A stretch of 49,431 nt of DNA from Clostridium sp. CF012 (GTDB lineage: Bacteria > Bacillota > Clostridia > Clostridiales > Clostridiaceae). Below are positions 1-8,110 of the stretch, piece after piece. Made by a program: the position numbers and the translations under genes. The stretch covers positions 1 through 49,431 of the forward strand of contig NZ_JAHLEF010000038.1 of assembly GCF_018861755.1 (NCBI RefSeq), written 5' to 3'. The notes beneath the pieces were generated by a model. That model had not been told where the DNA came from, searched no databases, and saw nothing but the letters and a program-made list of their open reading frames with translations. How positions within the stretch are numbered: the first letter of the stretch is position 1; every line of letters starts with the position of its first letter.

Positions 1-133
1 TTTTAGTCTTACGACTAAAATTACTTCTTTATCTAAAGTAATTAACTGGTCTAACGAAATATTATTTCGCTATTTTACCTATTTCTCTGTTTAATTTTCA
101 AAGACCAATTTGTTTTGTCATCAAGTGACGACT
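1..133 (-). other. rRNA operon leader (5' transcribed spacer, partial)
   Basis: Read on the minus strand, this is the leader transcribed ahead of a 16S rRNA gene that must begin just beyond the left edge. It holds the clostridial rrn leader motif GGTCTTTGAAAATTAAACAG (complement of about 87-106, boxA/antitermination-like). Small hairpins follow, including TTTTAGTC/GACTAAAA at positions 1-20 and a CGAAAT/ATTTCG stem near 55-69. The 16S start itself (AGAGTTTGATCCTGG) is not in the window, so the rRNA gene is inferred, not seen. Confidence 0.8.
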
Positions 134-139
134 TCTACT

Positions 140-168
140 ATATTACTAGGTATTTCTTGTTTTGTCAA
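140..168 (-). promoter_or_regulatory. rRNA operon promoter (sigma-A type)
   Basis: On the minus strand a perfect -35 TTGACA (complement of 163-168) is followed, after exactly 17 bp, by -10 TAATAT (complement of 140-145). Transcription would run left into the rrn leader. A near-consensus promoter directly ahead of the conserved rRNA leader motif is the expected arrangement. Confidence 0.85.
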
Positions 169-743
169 CTACTTTTTAAAATTATATTCCATTAGAAAAC
201 TTATTAAATAGTAATTAACTTTTAGCTTACTGCGCCACTAATTGGTGACTACAAATAATATTCTACCACATATCTAATAACATAATCCGTGTGCACAGAT
301 ATTCTAACTAGATTACCATCATATTCCTAGTTATAAGTTTAAATAAGTCGATATACCTCATTTCGATACACATGGCTAGTTTTTAATAATAGTTACATAC
401 ATATTTATCCTAGTATTAGATATATTAGAATATTTCTATAGTGAAAAAACAGTGAGTCCGAACCTCTTCTTACGGATTTATAATTGTGAGGACTTTGTCC
501 AAGTATAAGCTTACCTACATTCTCTGGCGAAACTTTCCAAAAATATCATCTTCATTTTTACAAAATAAAGATATTCCATTGCAATCTTAATAAAATATTA
601 ATACCACTTGTTTTACATTTGTTAATAGTCTAAAATTATAAATATTATCAGAAAACTTTTTTTTTCATATAACTGCATCATTCAAACATTATCTAATTAA
701 TAACTTGGTAATAATATAATGTAAAATAAAAGAAGGTGACAAA
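169..743. other. Intergenic region between rrn promoter and gre
   Basis: AT-rich spacer between the divergent rrn operon and the gre gene. A TATAAT at 715-720 is a possible -10 for gre, but no good -35 is visible. On the minus strand a 46-codon stop-free stretch (about 405-545) has protein-like composition but no start codon, Shine-Dalgarno or recognisable family. It may be a gene remnant or chance. Nothing else is supported. Confidence 0.4.
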
Positions 744-1211
744 ATTAATAATAAACTTACTAAAAAAGATGTTGAAGAACTTCAAAAGGAATTTGATTAT
801 CGTAAAGGTCCCTTAACAATGGAAATTGCACGTGAAAAAATGATCGCTGCAGCTCATGGTGATAGAAGTGAAAATGCTGAATATAAAGCTGCTAAATCAA
901 ATATGTACGACAACTACAGAAGAATGGGTTATTTAATAAAAATGATTAGAACTGCTGAAGTTATAGATGATGTTATTGTTAATACTAGTGGTGCAAACGT
1001 AGGTGATAAATTACTGATAAAATTTGTCGGCACTAATGATATAGAAGAAATTGAACTTGTAACAACATTGCAAGTGGATATAGTAAATGGCAAGTTTAGT
1101 ATTGAGTCTCCAATAGGCCGAGTGTTATTTGGGAAGACAATTGGAACTATAGTAGAGGTAGAATCTCCTGATGGAAATTATAAGATAGAATTAGCAAGCA
1201 TAAACAAATAG
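744..1211 (+). CDS. greA: GreA/GreB-family transcription elongation factor with apparent ATT start
   Basis: Gre factors bind in the RNA polymerase secondary channel and stimulate cleavage of backtracked transcripts. The N-terminal coiled coil contains the conserved HGDRSENAEYKAAK segment with acidic tip residues D and E; the C-terminal FKBP-like domain ends in a typical SPIGRVLFGKTIG motif. An ATG occurs at 819, but starting there would delete the first helix. In-frame codons upstream encode NNKLTKKDVEELQKEFDYRK, a normal Gre N-terminus. An AGAAGGTGA Shine-Dalgarno at 731-739 sits with normal spacing before ATT at 744, exactly where family members have their ATG. I therefore start at ATT 744 (155 residues), with fMet assumed. 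The alternative is an ATG-to-ATT mutation leaving a weakly expressed or N-truncated protein. Many clostridia carry more than one Gre paralogue, so this may not be the main GreA. Confidence 0.85.
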   Translation: MNNKLTKKDVEELQKEFDYRKGPLTMEIAREKMIAAAHGDRSENAEYKAAKSNMYDNYRRMGYLIKMIRTAEVIDDVIVNTSGANVGDKLLIKFVGTNDIEEIELVTTLQVDIVNGKFSIESPIGRVLFGKTIGTIVEVESPDGNYKIELASINK

Positions 1212-1286
1212 ACTTTTCATGACGAAAGAGATGCTAATTAGACGTTCATTTTAAGCATTTAGTTTTAATTAAAATATATAAATGCA

Positions 1287-1323
1287 AAAGAACATTCAAG
1301 CCAAATAGGATTGAATGTTCTTT
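1287..1323. terminator. Bidirectional terminator between gre and the terF-like gene
   Basis: A 13-bp perfect stem (AAAGAACATTCAA / TTGAATGTTCTTT) with an 11-nt loop lies between two convergent genes and has T-rich or A-rich flanks on both sides. Confidence 0.75.
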
Positions 1324-1335
1324 ATTATTATTCAG

Positions 1336-2670
1336 TTATAATATTCCTTTTTCCTTTACTTCTTTTAACCACATTGGAAATTCATTTAATAATTTGTTGT
1401 ATAATTCTTCATCTGAAATCTTGTCTACATCATCAAGTGAAAAAAAGTTTGCATTGTCTACTACTCTTCCTGGCATAATATCAAGTTTTTCAAGAATTCC
1501 ATAGTTTGCATTACCTATACCTATAAATTGCCAAAATAATGGGTATTTAGTTGATTCAATCATTACTTGTTTTATTTCTTTATTTTTATGTATCCCACCA
1601 TCACTTATAAATACTACAAAGGCAGGGTATTCACTTTTATTTTCCTCAGTATAGTATTTAATAACATCCTCCATTACTGGTGGCTCATCATTTGCACCAA
1701 AAATTTTACCATTGAACAGGCCCTGTTTATGCTTATCTAAAATCTCTCTATTGATATAATCTTCATAGTTACTCTCATTTACTGAAGGGAGCCTATGGAA
1801 TCTATGATCAAAAATCCACATATCAAGGGTGCCGTCATCATCAAACTTAGCTGCCACCGCTGCAATACGATCAATAACCTTTTGCACTTTACCTTCCTTA
1901 TAGCAAGAAAACATGGAACGAGAAATATCTATTACTAATGCAACCCTTGCTACAACACCTATAAGCTTTTTCTTTTCTAATACTATTTCTACCTTTTTCT
2001 TTAAGATGTTTATTTTTGATAGATTTATTTTGGGCTGAGTCGGAGCACCAAGTTGCTTCTGTTTTTCAGTTGATAATTTCCCATTATTAACTGGCAGATT
2101 TTCCTCCTCAACAGAAATTCCAAAGTTTTCACAGAGAGCTCCGAGTCCACCCTTAAACCCACTTCCAATAGCATTGAACTTCCATTCACCCTTATACCTA
2201 TATATTTCTGCAGCAACTATAGCTGTTTCCACTGAATATGCATCGCTTATATTATAAGAAAGTACCTCTACATTAGTTTCTTCATTAAATATTCGAACTG
2301 CTATATCCTTAACCTGTTTGAAACTTTGAGCTTTTTTATCAGAATCATTTATGGTTATTGTAAATGCTATTCTTTCAATTGCATTAGGCATAGTTCTTAA
2401 ATTTATTTTTATTAGCTCATTACCACCTATACGGGGATTGCTTATATGAGTAACACAATTATCTGCTCCAAAGGGATTGTTGTAAAATATAAAGTCCTCA
2501 TCCTTTTCTGCTTTACCTGTAGCCCCAAGAAGAAACGCAGCTGCATCAATTTCAAAATCAGTAGGATTTAAATCAACTACCTTCCAATACATCTGTACAC
2601 GCACTCTCTGAAGTTCAGCGTATGCTTTTGTCATATCTACTTTTTGACCCTTTTTCACTAAAATACTCAT
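1336..2670 (-). CDS. TerD-domain / VWA-domain protein (TerF-like)
   Basis: Two-domain protein of 444 residues. Residues about 1-190 are a TerD (tellurium resistance / stress, Ca-binding) domain, seen in the segments GGNELIKINL and the terminal YRYKGEWKFNAIGSGFKGG. Residues about 235-440 are a von Willebrand A domain with MIDAS motif DISRS (in VALVIDISRSMF) and later a TF/SDGG-type loop (VVFISDGGIH). This order is that of TerF of ter gene clusters. Ter proteins are linked to tellurite, phage, colicin and envelope-stress resistance, but the biochemistry is unresolved. The start has a good AAAGGAG site. No terB, terC, terD or terZ neighbour is in the window, so this is a solitary member. Cytoplasmic: no signal peptide or membrane segment. 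Confidence 0.85.
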   Translation of the reverse strand: MSILVKKGQKVDMTKAYAELQRVRVQMYWKVVDLNPTDFEIDAAAFLLGATGKAEKDEDFIFYNNPFGADNCVTHISNPRIGGNELIKINLRTMPNAIERIAFTITINDSDKKAQSFKQVKDIAVRIFNEETNVEVLSYNISDAYSVETAIVAAEIYRYKGEWKFNAIGSGFKGGLGALCENFGISVEEENLPVNNGKLSTEKQKQLGAPTQPKINLSKINILKKKVEIVLEKKKLIGVVARVALVIDISRSMFSCYKEGKVQKVIDRIAAVAAKFDDDGTLDMWIFDHRFHRLPSVNESNYEDYINREILDKHKQGLFNGKIFGANDEPPVMEDVIKYYTEENKSEYPAFVVFISDGGIHKNKEIKQVMIESTKYPLFWQFIGIGNANYGILEKLDIMPGRVVDNANFFSLDDVDKISDEELYNKLLNEFPMWLKEVKEKGIL

Positions 2671-2730
2671 TAGTTTACTCCTTTCTTGATTTATTAGGTT
2701 ATAATCGTGAATTTATAAATAATACAGAAA

Positions 2731-2769
2731 TAAAAAAAAGCCACTAAATAGCTAAGCTATTTAGTGGCT
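2731..2769 (-). terminator. Terminator of the cold-shock gene
   Basis: A perfect 15-bp stem (AGCCACTAAATAGCT, one-base loop) is followed on the minus strand by a run of eight T. It lies 9 bp behind the csp stop codon. Confidence 0.85.
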
Positions 2770-2777
2770 AAAAATTA

Positions 2778-2978
2778 TTATTTTACAATAGTAATATTTT
2801 CTGCTTGTGGTCCTTTTGGTCCTTCAACGATGCTGTAAGAAACCTTTTGTCCTTCTTCAAGTGATTTATAACCATCTGAATTTATTTGAGAAAAATGTGC
2901 GAAAACATCTACTCCGTCTTCTCCTGTAATAAATCCAAATCCTTTTTCTGAATTAAACCATTTAACTGTACCATTCAT
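2778..2978 (-). CDS. cspA: Cold-shock protein (CspA family)
   Basis: A 66-residue single cold-shock domain that binds single-stranded RNA/DNA and acts as an RNA chaperone. Both nucleic-acid motifs are present: RNP1 as KGFGFI (residues about 12-17) and RNP2 as VFAHF (about 25-29), preceded by the classic [11 protein letters not shown] start. Length is typical. The start is set by GGAGG nine bases upstream. The region upstream (2979 to about 3140) is long and AT-rich, as expected for a cold-shock 5' leader, though I could not define a fold. Monocistronic with its own terminator. Confidence 0.95.
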   Translation of the reverse strand: MNGTVKWFNSEKGFGFITGEDGVDVFAHFSQINSDGYKSLEEGQKVSYSIVEGPKGPQAENITIVK

Positions 2979-3504
2979 AATATGTGTACCTCCGAAATTT
3001 TATATTTCTTAAACATTTTGTAATACCACACCTATAAAATTTCGATATAAAAATACTTTATTTAAAGAGTACTAATTAATTGAAATATATCTGTGTTGCT
3101 TTATCTACTATTCATTTAAGTTATGGCTTAATAATATCACAATTTATTATATAATGCAAGTTTTACTAATATATTAGCTAAAAAAGTTCTAATCAGTGTC
3201 CAATACTAAGCGTACATTAGATACCTAGGGGGATAAAATTCACTATTTTTAAAATAAAATTTATTTTTTTGTGCCATGATCATTGAATATCAGAACATTT
3301 TAAGAAATTCTCAATTAGTTAGTACATCAGATATTAGCAATACTTGCGCTTTTAGTATTATAAGACATAATACCATTTTTTTAGGTTATTTAAAATGGCT
3401 TTTACTTTAGATAACCAGTATAATTATATATATATTCAAATGTAGCTCTAATTTCAACAAATAATAATTTTATAATTTATTAAGTATAAAGGAGAATGAA
3501 GATA
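2979..3504. other. Intergenic region between csp and aldo/keto reductase
   Basis: Holds the presumed long 5' leader and promoter of the cold-shock gene (minus strand) and the promoter of the reductase (plus strand). A 44-codon ATG frame near 3280-3414 lacks a Shine-Dalgarno and resembles nothing known to me, so I do not call it. No tRNA or clear riboswitch is visible. Confidence 0.4.
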
Positions 3505-4638
3505 ATGAAGTATCGAAGTTATGGAAATACAAGAGAAATGGTTTCAACTTTAGGTTTCGGTTGCATGAGATTACCCGAGGTTGAAATAAATGGAAAATGG
3601 TATATCGATGAGGAAAAAGCTTTACCTCTACTTTTTAGTGGTTATGCAAGTGGTATAAATTACTTTGATTCAGCACCTTATTACTGCCACAAAAATAGTG
3701 AGCATGCAGTGGGAAAAGCTTTGAAAAGTGTGAGAGATCGGGTTAAGCTAACTACGAAACTCCCTTTGGATGATGTTAAAAAACCTTCTGATATGAGAAA
3801 ATTTCTTGAGAACAGTTTGAAAAACATGGACACACCTTATATAGATTTCTACCATTTTTGGGGAATAAATAAAGGCTCTCTTGATAACATTAAAACCAAT
3901 AAACTTTTTAATGAGGCACGAAAAGCAAAAGAAGAAGGACTAATAAGACATTTGAGCTTTTCGTTCCATGATGATGCTGAAAACATGATTGATATTATAG
4001 ATGCCGGAGAGGGAATCTTTGAATCTGTTTTATGCCAATATAATCTTCTTGACAGGGTAAATGAAAAGTCTATTGCCTATGCCAGGAAAAAGGGGCTAGG
4101 AGTCGCAGCTATGGGTCCCGTAGCAGGCGGTAGACTTGCCGCACCTACGGAACTTTATAAAAAGCTTACAGGTAAAGAATCGATAGCTACCTATGAGCTT
4201 GCTTTAAGGTTTGTCTTGGGAAATGAGGATATAAGTCTTGCTCTATCAGGCATGGAGAATATGGATATGTTAGAGAAAAATCTTGCTATCGCAAATGTTG
4301 AGACTTATATGAATAATTCAGAAAGGTACAAAGTTAGTATGGCTATGGAAGAGATTAAGCAGTTTTCTGAATTATATTGCACTGGGTGCAATTACTGTCA
4401 GCCATGTCCTAAGAACATAATTATCCCCAAGATATTTAATATGTACACCTACCACAATGTTTATGGCTTAACAGGAGCGGCTAAGAGTGAATTTGAAGAC
4501 TATAAAAAGAACCCAGAAAAGGGTGCAATGCCAGATACCTGTGTAGATTGTGGTATGTGCGAAGCAAAATGTCCTCAGCACCTTAAAGTTAGAGAAGAGT
4601 TAAAAAGAGTAGTTAATATTTTAGAGGATATAAAATAA
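3505..4638 (+). CDS. Aldo/keto reductase with C-terminal 4Fe-4S ferredoxin domain
   Basis: NAD(P)H-dependent oxidoreductase of the AKR fold fused to a bacterial ferredoxin-like tail, a family common in anaerobic Firmicutes. The AKR tetrad is visible: D and Y in NYFDSAPYY, K in LTTKLPL, H in IDFYHFWG. Near the C-terminus two cysteine groups, CTGCNYCQPCP and CVDCGMCEAKCP, fit two [4Fe-4S] clusters. ATG at 3496 lies one base from the AAAGGAG site; ATG at 3505 has workable spacing and matches the usual MKYR start, so I use it (377 residues). The substrate is unknown; electron transfer between NAD(P)H and ferredoxin-type clusters is inferred. Single-gene unit ending in a strong hairpin. Confidence 0.9.
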   Translation: MKYRSYGNTREMVSTLGFGCMRLPEVEINGKWYIDEEKALPLLFSGYASGINYFDSAPYYCHKNSEHAVGKALKSVRDRVKLTTKLPLDDVKKPSDMRKFLENSLKNMDTPYIDFYHFWGINKGSLDNIKTNKLFNEARKAKEEGLIRHLSFSFHDDAENMIDIIDAGEGIFESVLCQYNLLDRVNEKSIAYARKKGLGVAAMGPVAGGRLAAPTELYKKLTGKESIATYELALRFVLGNEDISLALSGMENMDMLEKNLAIANVETYMNNSERYKVSMAMEEIKQFSELYCTGCNYCQPCPKNIIIPKIFNMYTYHNVYGLTGAAKSEFEDYKKNPEKGAMPDTCVDCGMCEAKCPQHLKVREELKRVVNILEDIK

Positions 4639-4651
4639 ACCTTATATGGCT

Positions 4652-4690
4652 AGGGCCAGGTAGATGACAAAAGGTCATCTACCTGGCCCT
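4652..4690 (+). terminator. Strong hairpin behind the aldo/keto reductase
   Basis: A perfect 17-bp stem (AGGGCCAGGTAGATGAC with a 5-nt loop) sits 13 bp behind the stop codon. It is unusually GC-rich for this DNA and has no T-run, so it may be a terminator, an mRNA-stabilising stem or a small palindromic element. Confidence 0.55.
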
Positions 4691-4964
4691 ATATATTAAA
4701 CTTGCCTATGATCACTATCTCTATTTTTTGGTAACATTTGATTTATTGATTTATTTTTTTTATTTGGAGGAAAATGTAATCGTTTGTAGAAGTATACAGT
4801 TATACATAAGTATATTTTGCTTATCTATAATTTATTTTTTTAATTAAAATTAAGGGTAATAAACATATTTAGAAGTTTAATAGACCTATCTCTAAAATAA
4901 TATATATTTTAAGGTAAAACTAATTAAAGAGTAATTGTTAATTTAGAAGGGAGTTAGATTAGTA
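4691..4964. other. AT-rich intergenic region
   Basis: Upstream region of the HD-domain gene, extremely AT-rich. No gene, repeat or structured RNA was recognised. Confidence 0.4.
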
Positions 4965-5501
4965 ATGATTAATAAGGCTATAATGTTTGCAACTATTTCA
5001 CATAGCAATCAGTGTAGAAAGGGTACGACTATCCCATATATTTTACATCCACTTGAAGCCGGCATTATTGTTTCACAGATAAAGTATGACGAGAATCTTA
5101 TCTGTGCCGCAATACTTCATGACATTACTGAAGACGTGCATGTTAGTTATGAAACAATTGAAAAGATGTTTGGTAAAAGAATAGCAGACCTTGTCCAGTC
5201 ACAGAGTGAAGATAAAACAAAGAGTTGGATTGACAGAAAGAAACACACAATAGAATCAATGCGAGATGAAAAAGATGAAGATATAAAGATAATTTGCCTA
5301 GGAGATAAGCTCTCAAACATAAGATCCTTATACAATAACTATGAAATAGAAAAAGAAAACCTATGGCAAAGGTTTAACGTTAAGAATAAAAACATGCATG
5401 GATGGTATTATAAAGGATTGGCTGAAAGTTTAAGTAGCTTGCATGAGTATAAAGAATATCAAGAATATAAAGAACTTGTTTATAGTGTTTTTTATGAATA
5501 A
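4965..5501 (+). CDS. HD-domain phosphohydrolase, (p)ppGpp-hydrolase-like (short RelA/SpoT hydrolase type)
   Basis: 178-residue HD-superfamily protein resembling the hydrolase half of RelA/SpoT enzymes and the small MESH1-type hydrolases. Visible motifs are the first histidine in HSNQCRKG, the PYILHPLEAG segment, the HD pair in ILHDITED, and the later Asp in GDKLSNIRSL, equivalent to ADKLHN in Rsh proteins. There is no synthetase or TGS domain. It likely removes pyrophosphate from (p)ppGpp or a related nucleotide, but a different phosphoester substrate is possible. The Shine-Dalgarno (GAAGGGAG) is 11-12 bases from the ATG, a long spacing. The next gene starts 73 bp downstream, so co-transcription is possible. 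Confidence 0.8.
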   Translation: MINKAIMFATISHSNQCRKGTTIPYILHPLEAGIIVSQIKYDENLICAAILHDITEDVHVSYETIEKMFGKRIADLVQSQSEDKTKSWIDRKKHTIESMRDEKDEDIKIICLGDKLSNIRSLYNNYEIEKENLWQRFNVKNKNMHGWYYKGLAESLSSLHEYKEYQEYKELVYSVFYE

Positions 5502-5574
5502 AGGAAATTTTTAATAAATATTGATATTGTTGTTAGAAAATTGTTGTAATTTTTTATAGGAGTGATGAATTATT

Positions 5575-6231
5575 ATGATGAATGAATTTAATGCAATGGA
5601 TAATGTACTTCAAAATCTCAGTTTGAGATTCATGCCGCTACAAAAATATGATGAGGCTTTAAATATTGGAAATAAAATGCTTTTAAAAGAGCATACTAAT
5701 ATACCTCGGTTACATTCGCTATACCCAAATAGCCCCTTAACATTTAATAATAGATACATTAGAATGAGTACGGCTGATACAATTTTAAAAATAGCCCATG
5801 TAACCAGCAGTAAAATCACTCAAGAGGTTCTTGATACCTTACATAATCATATATTTGATAATTGTACGGCATTTAGACTAGCACTTGTGCAATCACTTCT
5901 GTGTGTAGGTAATAGCAGCTCAATTCAGCCAGTTCAACAGTTATATAATATAGAAAAAGAATCAACAGCGGTAAGAAACACCTGTGAAATAGTCCTTTAT
6001 AAAATACTAAACAATAAGTTTTTTTTAGATTGGGGCAACTTTATTTATGTTGGAGATATTAATGAAGAAGCCGCTGATGGAGAAGGCAAAATGTATTATA
6101 AACATAATGGACAGGTAATTTACGAGGGCGGTTTTAGAAATAATCATTTTCATGGTTTAGGAATATATTATGATTATAATAAAAACGTACAAAATAAGGG
6201 TAGCTTCGTGAATGGTGAATTTGTGAGGTAG
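5575..6231 (+). CDS. MORN-repeat protein of unknown function
   Basis: 218 residues. The first 150 residues are predicted alpha-helical and look HEAT-like (for example the stretch around RLALVQSLLCVG), which would suit a scaffold; no catalytic motif is visible. The last 60 residues contain about two to three MORN repeats, with motifs DGEGKMYYKHNGQVIYEGG, HFHGLGIYYDY and KGSFVNGEF. In bacteria, MORN repeats are associated with protein or lipid contacts. No signal peptide or membrane segment is present, so it is probably cytoplasmic. Two ATGs (5575 and 5578) follow a TAGGAGTGA site. It may be co-expressed with the HD-domain gene upstream. I do not recognise the family beyond the repeats. Confidence 0.65.
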   Translation: MMNEFNAMDNVLQNLSLRFMPLQKYDEALNIGNKMLLKEHTNIPRLHSLYPNSPLTFNNRYIRMSTADTILKIAHVTSSKITQEVLDTLHNHIFDNCTAFRLALVQSLLCVGNSSSIQPVQQLYNIEKESTAVRNTCEIVLYKILNNKFFLDWGNFIYVGDINEEAADGEGKMYYKHNGQVIYEGGFRNNHFHGLGIYYDYNKNVQNKGSFVNGEFVR

Positions 6232-6250
6232 TGCTTTTGTCTTCTTATTT

Positions 6251-6278
6251 CTATATCCTATACATGCATAGGATATAG
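6251..6278 (+). terminator. Terminator-like hairpin behind the MORN gene
   Basis: Perfect 11-bp stem CTATATCCTAT / ATAGGATATAG with a 6-nt loop, 20 bp behind the stop. The T-tract is short. Confidence 0.5.
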
Positions 6279-6410
6279 ATTGTTTATAGAGAATCATCTA
6301 AAACTAAAATATAATGATTAAATTTTTACTGAATTCATATTCTATTTGTGTTAGTATTTATCTAATAACTGTATTATAAATATAATCAACAACTTATTAC
6401 GGAGGACAAA

Positions 6411-7004
6411 ATGGTTAAAAATATAATCTTTGACATTGGAAATGTATTACTAGAATTTAAACCACTAGCTTATCTTAAAAGAACTTTCAACGATGATAAT
6501 ATTGAAAAGTTCCTTTACAAAGAAATTTTTCAAAGTGAAGAATGGCTTCACCTAGATAGAGGCACATTAACTCAAGATGAAGCAATAAAAATTATATCTT
6601 TAAGAAACCCTAATAATGAAATACATATTAAGAAGTGTATGGATAATTGGATTGAAATATTGACACCTATTGAAGACACCGTAAAAATCCTCAGCCAGCT
6701 AAAAGAAAAAGGTTATAAATTATATCTGCTTTCAAACTTTCACTCATTAGCTTTTGAAACTATTTGTTCTAAATATGATTTTTTCAATCATTTTGATGGA
6801 GAAATAATATCCTATAAAGAAAACCTCTTAAAGCCAGAAGCTGAAATTTACACTAAACTTTTAGAAACTTATAAGCTAAATGCAGATGAGTGCTTATTTA
6901 TTGATGATACCTTAGTAAATGTTGAAGCAGCTAATAAACTCGGAATTAAAACAATACATTTCACTAGTGCCACCCACGTGGCAAGTGACATGATTTTATT
7001 GTAA
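6411..7004 (+). CDS. HAD-superfamily hydrolase (YihX-like sugar-phosphate phosphatase)
   Basis: 197-residue HAD-IA phosphatase. Motif I is FDIGNVL with nucleophile Asp9 and the GN variant typical of YihX-type enzymes; motif II is LLSNF; motif III Lys is in KPEAEIY; motif IV is FIDDTLVNVEAA. Likely substrates are sugar phosphates such as glucose-1-phosphate. A good GGAGG site precedes the ATG. The last ten or so residues (TSATHVASDM) are encoded by a copy of the dispersed repeat described at 6967-6991. The natural C-terminus therefore appears to have been replaced or extended by repeat DNA, after the conserved TIHF strand and outside the catalytic motifs. Monocistronic. Confidence 0.9.
   Translation: MVKNIIFDIGNVLLEFKPLAYLKRTFNDDNIEKFLYKEIFQSEEWLHLDRGTLTQDEAIKIISLRNPNNEIHIKKCMDNWIEILTPIEDTVKILSQLKEKGYKLYLLSNFHSLAFETICSKYDFFNHFDGEIISYKENLLKPEAEIYTKLLETYKLNADECLFIDDTLVNVEAANKLGIKTIHFTSATHVASDMILL
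6967..6991 (+). repeat. Dispersed CCACGTGG repeat, copy 1 (inside HAD gene 3' end)
   Basis: Begins GTGCCACCCACGTGGCAAGT and continues GACAT. It is in the coding strand of the HAD gene, in frame, and ends 13 bp before the end of the stop codon. Same orientation as the gene. Confidence 0.8.
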
Positions 7005-7053
7005 TATAAGTATTACAATCCAAGTAAAAATTATAACATTGTAAACAACATTG

Positions 7054-7092
7054 CAAAGAGACAAGCACATTAAATAATGACTTGCCTCTTTG
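7054..7092. terminator. Bidirectional terminator between HAD and carbonic anhydrase genes
   Basis: CAAAGAG-A-CAAG pairs with CTTG-C-CTCTTTG across a 15-nt loop, between convergent genes. Confidence 0.55.
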
Positions 7093-7109
7093 TCTATATA
7101 TTGAAAGCA

Positions 7110-7835
7110 TTAATTACTAAACCACTGAACCACACCTGATTTTAGCATATATTTAGCCTCTACTATCTTTATGTTACCCTTTTGTAGTTCTTCTTTAATG
7201 ATTTTTGAATGTTTTATTTCACGACTAGAATTATTAATATTTTCATTGGTCACTTGTTCAACTAGATTTTCACCTTGCAAATTATTAGATTTTACTTTTT
7301 TAACAGAAGGTTGTATCTTATCTATTATAGCTCCAATATTTCCATGTTGTTTTTTTCCGCTTTCTTTTACTGCCGCTTCAACAGCACCACAATATTCATG
7401 TCCCATTACAACTATAAGAGGAGTCTTTAAATGTTCCACCGCATATTCAACACTTCCGAGTTCTATCTTATCTATTACATTACCCGCTACCCGAACAACA
7501 AACAAATCGCCAAGTCCCTGATTAAAAATAAATTCTGGTGGTACTCGAGAATCTGAGCAAGTGATAATTACTGCAAAAGGATGCTGACCACTTATTAATT
7601 CTTCCCGCTTTGTACTGCTTATGTTAACTTGCATTAGCGCATTTTTCTGAAACCTTTCATTTCCGTCTTTTAATAGCTTTAAGGAAACCTCTGGCTTTTT
7701 TATCTCTTTGTTTTCTTGTGTTTTGGTTTCAATAATAGGAGCACCCGACGCAATGTTACTAATATTTAAACTACTCCCAATACTCATCGCTACTATAAAT
7801 AAAATAACGGAAATATGTGACAATATTTTTTTCAA
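7110..7835 (-). CDS. Secreted beta-class carbonic anhydrase
   Basis: Interconverts CO2 and bicarbonate using zinc. The beta-class signature is complete: CSDSRVPPEFIF (Cys ligand plus the Asp-Arg dyad) and GHEYCGAV (His and Cys ligands). The length of 241 residues includes an N-terminal extension of about 35 residues with a Lys-Lys start, a hydrophobic core (ILSHISVILFIVAMSIGSS) and an A-S-G-A-P-like cleavage region, that is, a signal peptide. Most bacterial beta enzymes are cytoplasmic, so an exported form suggests CO2/bicarbonate handling at the cell surface. The start is TTG with an AAGGGGG site. The small ACT-like gene lies 26 bp upstream, so the two are likely co-transcribed. Confidence 0.9.
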   Translation of the reverse strand: MKKILSHISVILFIVAMSIGSSLNISNIASGAPIIETKTQENKEIKKPEVSLKLLKDGNERFQKNALMQVNISSTKREELISGQHPFAVIITCSDSRVPPEFIFNQGLGDLFVVRVAGNVIDKIELGSVEYAVEHLKTPLIVVMGHEYCGAVEAAVKESGKKQHGNIGAIIDKIQPSVKKVKSNNLQGENLVEQVTNENINNSSREIKHSKIIKEELQKGNIKIVEAKYMLKSGVVQWFSN

Positions 7836-7861
7836 AATACAGGCCCCCTTATTTTACATTT

Positions 7862-8110
7862 TTATATTGCCATTGTGTTTACCTTAATATCTTCAATCTT
7901 ACTTAAATCTTCTTTTAAAGCAGATATTTCTCCTTCTTCACCACAAAGTTGCAATAGAATTAAACCTCTTTCTGTACATAAATCCTTGGATGTTTCATGT
8001 AGTCCTAGTCTCATGCTAATAATGCAACCATGTTTTGTTAAAATTTCTTGTAACTCTGGGGCAAACCTATTTCTTTTTTCTAAGGCTATAGCCATAATTG
8101 TAGTATTCAT
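7862..8110 (-). CDS. Small ACT-like protein (TM1266 / iron-only hydrogenase system regulator-like)
   Basis: 82 residues with a beta-alpha-beta-beta-alpha-beta pattern. The segment GCIISMRLGLH followed by RGLILLQLCGEEGEISALKEDLSKIEDIKVNTMAI matches the layout of the TM1266 family, which are ACT-like, ligand-binding small proteins often found with [FeFe]-hydrogenase maturation genes. No hydrogenase gene is nearby. A strong AGGAGG precedes the ATG, and the next gene (carbonic anhydrase) starts 26 bp after the stop, so an operon is likely. Role here unknown; sensing of a small ligand is inferred from the fold only. Confidence 0.7.
   Translation of the reverse strand: MNTTIMAIALEKRNRFAPELQEILTKHGCIISMRLGLHETSKDLCTERGLILLQLCGEEGEISALKEDLSKIEDIKVNTMAI

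Noticed and set aside
341-353. AAATAAGTCGATA similar to the abrB leader motif
   Set aside because: Mismatched at the end and without a -35/-10 pair at the right distance.
405-545. 46-codon minus-strand stretch with protein-like sequence near the rrn promoter
   Set aside because: No start codon, no ribosome site and no recognised family; only mentioned under the intergenic region.
3280-3414. 44-codon ATG frame before the aldo/keto reductase
   Set aside because: No ribosome-binding site and no resemblance to a family.
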